Shown piece by piece: positions 57,627-64,000 of a DNA stretch of 64,000 bases. How positions within the stretch are numbered: the stretch's first letter is position 1; each line of letters opens with the position of its first letter. A model generated the notes under the pieces. The model was given only the letters and a program-made list of their open reading frames with translations. It ran no database searches and was not told the DNA's origin. The translations under genes were made by a program, and so were the position numbers. Source of the stretch: Albifimbria verrucaria (lineage: Eukaryota > Ascomycota > Sordariomycetes > Hypocreales > Stachybotryaceae); the NCBI GenBank assembly GCA_020081605.1, contig JAHREC010000011.1:4898001-4962000 (forward strand), read 5' to 3'.

Positions 57627-59514
57627 ATGTCGATGGGCATTATCGAGCCACAAGGGGGTCGCAGGAGGCAGACCAGGTCGCCAACAAACGCGATGAAGTT
57701 GTTGTCGACGAGAAGCACGACGGTGTTCACCACGTCGACGTTGCTCATTCCAAAGTTTTGGCCGACTCGGACCTTATGAATGATGCTTTTGACGGCGAGA
57801 ACGAAGAACACGAGCAGAGCTTGTGGGCAGCTGTCAAGAGTCACCCCAAGGCCTGCTTCTGGGCCTTTGTCATGTGCTTCACTATCGTAAGTGTGTCCCA
57901 AAGCCTCGAGTCCGCTGACAGCGGCCTATATGGTACGACAAAGAACAATACCTAATATCTGTCAGGTAATGGAATCGTTCGATATGTTCCTAAACGGCAA
58001 CTTTGTCGCCCAGCGTGCATTCCAAGAGAGATATGGCGTATACGTTGAAGGATCTGGATGGACTATCGAAACCAAGTGGCAGAGTGCCCTATTCCAATCC
58101 GGTCAATGCGGTGCCTTTGTGGGTGTCTTCTTGGCAGGACCTGTCGTTAACCGCTTCGGCTACCGCTTGACCACCATATTTGCTTTAATCCTCATGAACG
58201 CTACAATCTTTGTTTCCTTTTTCGTGAGTGCTTCACACTGTCATTGGTCTCATTGAAAAGTAACTAACCAAGATATAGGCCAACTCTCTTGAAGTCCTTA
58301 CGGTCGGACAAGCATTGGAAGGCGTCCCTGGGGATTCTTCATCGCCGTCGGCCCTGCGTATGCAAGCGAAGTTGTTCCTCTGGCCCTTCGAGGTGCCTGC
58401 ACTGCTACTCTGCAAATGAGTTGGTCCATTGGTTCAATCATCGTCGCCGGTGCCACTCTCGGGTACAACAAGCGTAATGATGAATGGGCTTGGCGGGCAC
58501 CTCTTGCCTTGCAATGGATCTTTCCTGTAAGAGTCCTTATTGGAATATTTGAACACAGGAACTAATTTTCTTCAGACTCCCCTCATAGTGCTTCTATTCT
58601 TCGCCCCGAATCCCCTTGGTGGCTCGTTCGCCGTGGACACAAGGAAGAAGCCCTTCGCTCAGTCAAGCGCCTTGGCTCTGATTCCCCCAGCGAGCTCAAC
58701 AGAAACTTGCTATGATAGAACGAACTGTTGAGATCGAGGCACAGCTTGGTGGTACACCTAGTCTGTTAGACCTTTTCAAGGGTACGGATCTGAGGCGAAC
58801 AATCATCACTTGCTTGATGTATGCTTCACAGAATTTCGCTGGCAACCTAATTGCCAACCAGGCAACCTTTTTCTTCGAACGTGAGTGTATTGCATGGTTA
58901 CTTGCAAGTCTAAGCAACTAATTTTCGCCTTAGAGGCTGGAATGGGTCACGATCGCGCTTTTGACCTGAACCTTATCAACTCTTGCCTGCAGCTCTTTGC
59001 CAATGGACTATCTTGGCCACTTACAGCTTGGTTTGGTCGTCGAACTATCTATCTATGGGGTACAATCACCAATGTCACTTTGCTCATGCTTCTCGGTATC
59101 TGCGCCTCTATCAAGGAGAGCTCTGCTACCAATTACGCTCAGGCTGTTCTAGGAATCCTCATTTCTTTCGTTTTTGCCGGTACACTCGGACCAATTTCAT
59201 ACACCATCATTGCAGAGACGTCAGCTGTCCGACTGCGTGCGTTGAGTACTGCTGTTGGACGTGCCGCCTATTATGTTGCCGAGATCCCCATGATCTACCT
59301 GGCCTCCCAGCTTCTCAACCCAACTGGATGGGATCTTGCAGGAAAGTGTGGTTATGTGTGGGGAGGCACAGCTGTTGTTTGCTGGGTGCTGGCCTATTTC
59401 TTCCTTCCTGAGCTCAAGCACCGCTCTTACCGTGAGGCTGATATCCTGTTTAACCGCAAGATTCCTGCCAGAAAGTTCAAGTCGACTGTAATCAAGGTAA
59501 CGGATAATGAGTAA
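57627..59514 (+). CDS. MFS sugar transporter (SP family, alpha-glucoside/maltose permease-like)
   Basis: Five exons; introns are 57897-57965, 58224-58278, 58528-58576 and 58881-58933. A hydrophilic tail precedes WAFVMCFTI/VMESFDMFLNGNF and GQCGAFVGVFLAGPVVNRFG. Downstream are GGTAVVCWVLAYFFLPELKH with the PELK/R-type signature after helix 12, and FFFE/QAGMGHDRAFDLNL. All suit the fungal maltose/alpha-glucoside permease subgroup of the SP family. One-base losses occur at G5 57654-57658, CCC 58326-58328, C4 58606-58609 and near 58709. Repairs give LEGVPWGFFIAVGPAYASEV and FAPESPWWLVRRG, both diagnostic. It should import a sugar with protons at the plasma membrane. The exact sugar is inferred weakly. 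Confidence 0.88.
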
Positions 59515-60080
59515 GGCATTGTGGCTGGGAAATAGCAGTTATGGAGAAACTCTAGTGACGTGCACACTGCTTGAGCATGGTCGCATCTTAGCTCCCATAG
59601 ACGACACTATCAAGCCTATCCTTCTAGTCAGAGCAGCAATGAATGTTAGAAAACAATGACTTACATCCGAGACCTAACGTCACTTAGGCCCAAGCCTTGG
59701 TAATAAGAAATTAGCGATTATTTTCGAGTTATGAGTAGTACTTCGTTTGCTTTGATATAGTCAAGTGGCTCTTTTGTTACACTTTTCAGGTAGTAATACA
59801 TGCACCACCCTTTTGGTGCTGAATCCATCTGAACTGAAAAGTTGTGGGAAAGTTGCGACTCTTCGCCCAGCCTGGCCACAAAGTCAAAGTAATAGGAGCA
59901 GTTCAGTCAGTGTATATTCTTTTTGGCACAATTGCGCTCCGTCTTGGCACATCTCAGGTCTCAAAGGCTCTGTCGAAAGTGGCAGTGGTACGGTACCCTG
60001 TCTGGCCTCGACACTGACTGACCGGGTTCAAATGAGTCTCCTACTTAGGAGTAGGATACGGTCGCCGACAATCGTGCAAC
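59515..60080. other. Convergent intergenic region
   Basis: Between the ends of the sugar transporter and the VIT-type gene. Nothing recognised; both 3' ends should be here. Confidence 0.4.
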
Positions 60081-60943
60081 TCAGTCCTCACCATTGGAGG
60101 GCTCGTCATATAGCTCATGGTCCATAGGAGCCAATTCACCTATCCTTGTCACTGAACCCCTCTCTAGCAGCTTCACACAAGCAACAGCCGCTCCAGCTGC
60201 CACTGATCCCAATATCAGCATATGTATTCCATCTCGGAGACAACGCCAACCGCGAACTTCACCCTGCAGCACCCAAGCCTTTCCGAAACCAAACGTGAAC
60301 AAAGCCAAGAGGCAGAGACACGTGCTCCAGAGCAGACCTGTACCGACAGTTGTGACAAACAGGTAAGGCAAAAGAGGAATTGTACCGCCGATAAGGTAGC
60401 CTAGTGAAATCGCAAGACCTGAGATGATAGGTGAAGTCTGGCACGGCTGTAGCATGGTTTCCATTGGATCGTCGTTGGATAGTCGTAATCGAGTCGCTGC
60501 TCGCTCAACGCCCTTTGGCTCCTGGCTCAGTGCCATAAAGATGTTCGAAATAGTTGTTTCTGGTAGATTCAGAGGCTCTAGATGCCTTTGGATTGTTTCG
60601 ATATCTGCATCTGAACTGAAGTGTGGTTTTTCGTCGTCTTCCGTGTGTCCATTGCTTCCAGTGCTCCAGCTGTCGCCAAGCATTCGCTTCCCTTCCTCCT
60701 CATCATTGACATCGTCATTTCGACTACGTGGCGCTGCGAGATTCTCGTCGCGTGATGCCAGATATCCCCAATACCCATACTAATACTACCGGCGCATAAT
60801 TCTGCCAAACCAGCATAAACAATTGTATCCGCGTTCCCCAGTAGGCTAAGTCCTGCTGTCAGGGCAAAGGGGACAGTCAATCCATCCGAAAAGCCCAGGG
60901 TAAAGTCCGACAAGAACCGAGTGATGAACGCATTTGGCTTCAT
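60081..60943 (-). CDS. VIT1/CCC1-family vacuolar iron/manganese transporter
   Basis: About 287 residues, intronless. The start at 60943 (MKPNAFITRFLSDFTLGFSD) leads into the family signature GFSDGLTVPFALTAGLSLLG and then GLAELCAGSISMGIGGYLASR. The cytosolic metal-binding region is acidic and contains HLEPLNLPETTISNIFMALS. The C-terminal three helices begin SGLAISLGYLIGGTIPLLPY. Family members move Fe2+ or Mn2+ from cytosol into the vacuole. A one-base loss at the first G run after SMGI (about 60765-60770 in plus-strand C terms) separates the two halves. Restoring it joins GIG to GYLASRDENLAAPRSR. The protein ends DEPSNGED. Confidence 0.88.
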
Positions 60944-61684
60944 GGTAGTTGACTGCCTAGAGATGAGGCGCCCAAAATACAAAGATCAGAAACTACAGTG
61001 GCAGGTCCCTTGCTAGGGTCGGACAACAAGCGTAAATAGAGAGCGCATCTCTCTCAACATAATGCCCCTGCCCTACTTAAGTCCCCAGCCATGGCATAGT
61101 ACATGCACTTTTCGGCAACTTGCTGCCGGGAGAGCACAGAGGATGAGCCACCAGGGCCTTTTGGGAAGGAGGCGGCGATTGAGGGACATTGGCATGGTCT
61201 ATTCCACGTGGTGTGCGCCTCGGATAATTCGTGCCGTTGGCTTTGTTAATGCCCGTTGCTCTAGTGGCTGCCTGCAGACCGAGGGCTGGGGTTTGCTGTT
61301 GTGCGGGTAGATCCGTGGAGAACTGTGATCAGGAGACCTTGGCAGTAAGCCACAGGCAAGGGATCCTTCATCCACGTGCACTCTGGTAGAGATTGCTGGC
61401 AATAGACAGATCCACCAAGGCTAAGGGTCTCTAAAAAGGCGCAGGACAAGGACGCTATTCAGGAACCCAAGTGCATTGGGGCTCTTTGTCCAACCCCGCT
61501 GGAGGAGAACGCCACGCTAGTTGAGCTAACCGTCACTCTCCTCACAATCACAATGGTGGATAATGGGCCTAACCGTGTGTGCCAATCGCTGTGACTGGGT
61601 TTAATTGTGGTTCTACTTGCATTTACTGCTGTATTACTGTATACGGCAACCCCGCTAGAGGGGATGAGCAGCTTGTCTACCTAC
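60944..61684. other. Intergenic, no gene seen
   Basis: Promoter of the VIT-type gene and the 3' flank of the phosphatase. CACGTG occurs at about 61205 and 61374, downstream of the phosphatase, so position gives it no clear role. No coding signal. Confidence 0.4.
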
Positions 61685-62994
61685 CTAGTTGACTGGGGCG
61701 TAACCCTGGGGAGGGTGAAGCCCATCAGGAACCTCGATGTTGTCCGTGTAGTAAGTTGGCGCAGAGCTACCCGCCCACTTAGCCTTGATAGAATCGAGGA
61801 TCTTGCGACCAGAAATGCTACTATCAAGTGCCAGGTTGGGTGCAGGGTATCGGTGGTTACCTCCGTTGGTGTTGTAGAAGCCAGCGTAGGACGAGTTCCA
61901 GAACATACTCTGCAACACGCCCGACTTCCACTGGCGGATCTTGTCGCCCGTTACATCAGCCACCAGCTTGAATACATTGGCGCCAACATCCCAGCGGCCC
62001 AGTGTTGGGAGATCCCAGTTAGCCTCCACGGTCGCAATCTCCGAGTAGTGGTTGTAGAAGCTGTTGTCCGTAGTACCGACGAGGTTCTTGGGTACGGCAT
62101 CACCAATAAGGATGGCGAGAATGTTGTTCTGCAACGAGTATGTCTCGTTCTCGTCCCATGTGATGAGAACAAGGGTGTTGTTCATGAAGTTCTTGTCCTT
62201 GAGGAGAGGGTCAAGGAACTTGCGACACCAAGCGCCAGCTACAGTAGCCGACGTGTCATGGCCATCAGAAGTCATGTTCGGTGTAATGAACATGTATTGA
62301 GGCAGCTTGTTCGCCTTGAGGTCTTGGTGGAACATGGAGCGTGAAGTATCAATCATGGAGAGGTTCTTGATCTGCGACAGACGCTGCTCAGACCGAGTGA
62401 TGCTGTCAAAGAAAATGGCAGGGTTGTGCTTTCGGACGTAGTCGTTTGCACCATTCTTCTGGTTGACCCACGACTTGCCTTCAAATCCCGAGTATGGCAT
62501 GTCCTCTTGGTACATGGCCCAGCTGATGCCACGGTACTCAAGCAAATCAACTAGAGTGCTGACGTTGGCGTCGGCCCGGTTGAAGTCATCATTTTGCATG
62601 CCGAAGTAGTCTCCACCAATAGCCGCCATATAGTTTGGCTCTGACGGGTGAGTGACAGCAAAATAGTTGGAGAGCGTGACACCCTGGGAGGCAAACCAGG
62701 CGAAGTTGGCTGAGAACATTGTGAGTATGAGAGTCAAAGTATACGATAATGCTGGAAAGACTCACGATCGCCGATGGCTTTAGCATAATTCTCGTTCTCG
62801 AAGTAAATTATGGCAATTCGGTCGAAGACCTTTCCCTTCACATTGCTGACTGGGCTGCTTGTCTTAGCTGTGGCGGCGGCGGCAGCAACTTGGGCTGTCG
62901 CGGTAGCCGTGTAGCGTGTTTCCCAGCCAAGACCCCTGCAGGTAGCAGAGGCCATGCCGGCCATCACCAAAGCAGGGAGAATCTGTGGCAACAT
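61685..62994 (-). CDS. Secreted acid phosphatase / phosphoesterase (PF04185 type)
   Basis: Two exons with one intron of about 55 bp near 62714-62768, joining KAIGDP to NFAWFASQG. A signal peptide (MLPQILPALVMAGMASATC) and an Ala/Thr-rich segment lead into the phosphoesterase domain: IAIIYFENENYAKAIGD, VTHPSEPNYMAAIGGDYFG, ITPNMTSDGHDT, VLITWDENETY and DNSFYNHYSEIATVEANWDL. These Asp/Glu/His/Asn clusters match the metal-dependent active site of the family that includes fungal acid phosphatases and bacterial phospholipase C. Several Asn-X-Ser/Thr sites suggest heavy N-glycosylation. The frame is clean. It should release phosphate from organic esters outside the cell. Regulation by phosphate is likely by family but not shown. 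Confidence 0.88.
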
Positions 62995-63838
62995 CTTGGT
63001 CGATTGATCTGGAAATCCGTCGAGGTCAGGTCTTGGACAGCCAATGTTCCTGGAATACCCGGACGGGGATCAAGTCAGTATTAAAAACATATCCGTCTCA
63101 ATGCCAGTATCGAGCCTCGATGGCCATGGTAGATCCTTCGGCTATGCGGCTCGGAGGCGTCCGACCAGCCGTTTCCAGGGTCTCCACCGTCGGTAGACAA
63201 GCACCAATGCTACCCATCTACATTCAACTAGCGCATCGCTGATGCAGCCTCTAGTTCTCCTTCCCTGTATAGTTGGTCTATTTGAGCATTGCAGAAAGGC
63301 TCCGGAGCACGTGGGCATTATTAAATAGGGGTTTCGGACTGGTTGATTTCCTCTGCTTGCGCCGGCACCCCAGAGGTAAAAGACAGACCCAGCGACATGC
63401 AGTAGTCCCCTATAACTCTGCCCAATAAAAATTCTTGGTGTCCTCACGAGCTCTTCGTGTTTGCCGTATAGAGTATTTCTCGTCATTGTGCTTCAGAAAT
63501 TTTCAGCGGGCCGCAAGCTCTTTAGCCACAAGCCACGGTGCCGTTGCTCTGACACGATCCCGAGTGTTGCCGCGAAGTGGGTGTCGCAGAAACTGTTTTC
63601 CAGCCGATGAAGATGAAATGGGAAATCTGAGAACTGGATGAAGCGGGGTTTAATACCATCAAGGCCCATCGTGACAATTGACCGGAACTTCCGGACGTCA
63701 TGGCTGATAGTATGCATCCTAGAACATCCCTGGGGAAGATGGCCGCGGCTTGGAAGAACAGCCATTCTTGAGAAGCGACAAGGTTCACGATGCTGTTGCG
63801 AAAACTCATCGGTCAACATTCCTACAATTCTTTCAACG
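62995..63838. other. Divergent intergenic region
   Basis: Upstream of the phosphatase (left). A CACGTG at 63308-63313, about 314 bp before its ATG, matches the core bound by PHO4/NUC-1-type regulators. CACGTG occurs about as often as chance elsewhere in the window, so this is weak. Confidence 0.35.
63308..63313. promoter_or_regulatory. CACGTG element upstream of acid phosphatase
   Basis: Palindromic E-box followed by GG. PHO4/NUC-1 phosphate-starvation factors recognise this core. The assignment is speculative. Confidence 0.25.
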
Positions 63839-64000
63839 ATGGAGCATGTTCATGCTGATCGTTGTCGTCTCCCTTTGGCACTGGGCAGTCTTGCCCTTGG
63901 GCTGAGACCAAAAGTCGTTGCACATAAGAAAGGCAACAAGGACACGGTCGATCAAGGATCAGGAGATTCCTTGGATGTTTCAGTCATTCAATACCAAGAA
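63839..64000 (+). CDS. Possible 5' end of a gene cut by the right edge
   Basis: From the ATG at 63839 a frame stays open for 54 codons to the window end (MEHVHADRC..., ending SVIQYQE). An overlapping frame from the ATG at 63847 reads MFMLIVVVSLWHWAVLPLG, which looks like a signal peptide, and then stops. With one missing base it could join the longer frame. No family is recognisable from so little sequence. Confidence 0.3.
   Translation, partial: MEHVHADRCRLPLALGSLALGLRPKVVAHKKGNKDTVDQGSGDSLDVSVIQYQE

Noticed and set aside
1832..60943. Repeat-induced point mutation as the cause of broken frames
   Set aside because: The breaks are single-base losses in homopolymers, not C-to-T changes, and the genes are single-copy within the window. 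Only the three stop codons could fit.

Overview
This window is nuclear DNA of a filamentous ascomycete, probably a sordariomycete and perhaps Hypocreales. Genes carry short introns of about 47-117 bp with GT..AG ends and lie on both strands with long spacers. The families are typical of these fungi: a CBM1-tagged hydrolase, Pth11-like receptors, UstYa-type proteins, a CipC-like stress protein and a sphingolipid C9-methyltransferase. I support 24 protein genes, one cut by the left edge, plus a doubtful gene start at the right edge. I found no rRNA, tRNA, CRISPR array or recognisable transposon.

Layout: 1-3.7 kb holds a short-chain dehydrogenase (SDR) and a DHA1-type MFS transporter. A secreted GH127-CBM1 arabinofuranosidase and a second SDR occupy 6.5-10 kb, and an amino-acid permease 11.8-13.5 kb. 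A secreted PAF-acetylhydrolase-like esterase lies at 16.2-17.3 kb, a CipC-like gene at 18.8 kb and a Gfo/Idh/MocA oxidoreductase at 21-22.3 kb. The stretch 23-28 kb is a compact ribosomal-peptide cluster. A methionine-type permease (28.2-29.9 kb), an SDR, a Pth11-like protein, a type I membrane protein, a secreted Cys-rich protein and a second Pth11-like protein fill 28-44 kb. The rest holds the sphingolipid C9-methyltransferase, two SDRs, an MFS transporter, a sugar transporter, a VIT/CCC1 metal transporter and a secreted acid phosphatase.

The most interesting system is at 22968-27943. A secreted precursor with eleven 16-residue repeats, each with a dibasic Kex2-type site, is transcribed divergently from three membrane-anchored proteins carrying paired HxxHC motifs (UstYa/DUF3328 type or related). 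This is the layout of dikaritin-type fungal RiPP clusters (ustiloxin, phomopsin, epichloecyclin), but the core (VDSTNNQAGWG) is not one I recognise. It has no Tyr, and Trp is its only aromatic residue. The shared promoter has four copies of TCGGACT and a perfect palindrome.

A second window-wide feature is that most genes are broken by single-base shifts. Nearly all are losses of one base, usually in a short homopolymer, with coding quality intact on both sides. This points to homopolymer undercalling in the assembly more than to gene decay. Three in-frame stops (36254, 38816, 46348) are each explained by one C-to-T type change and are a separate matter. Gene coordinates below span across these breaks.
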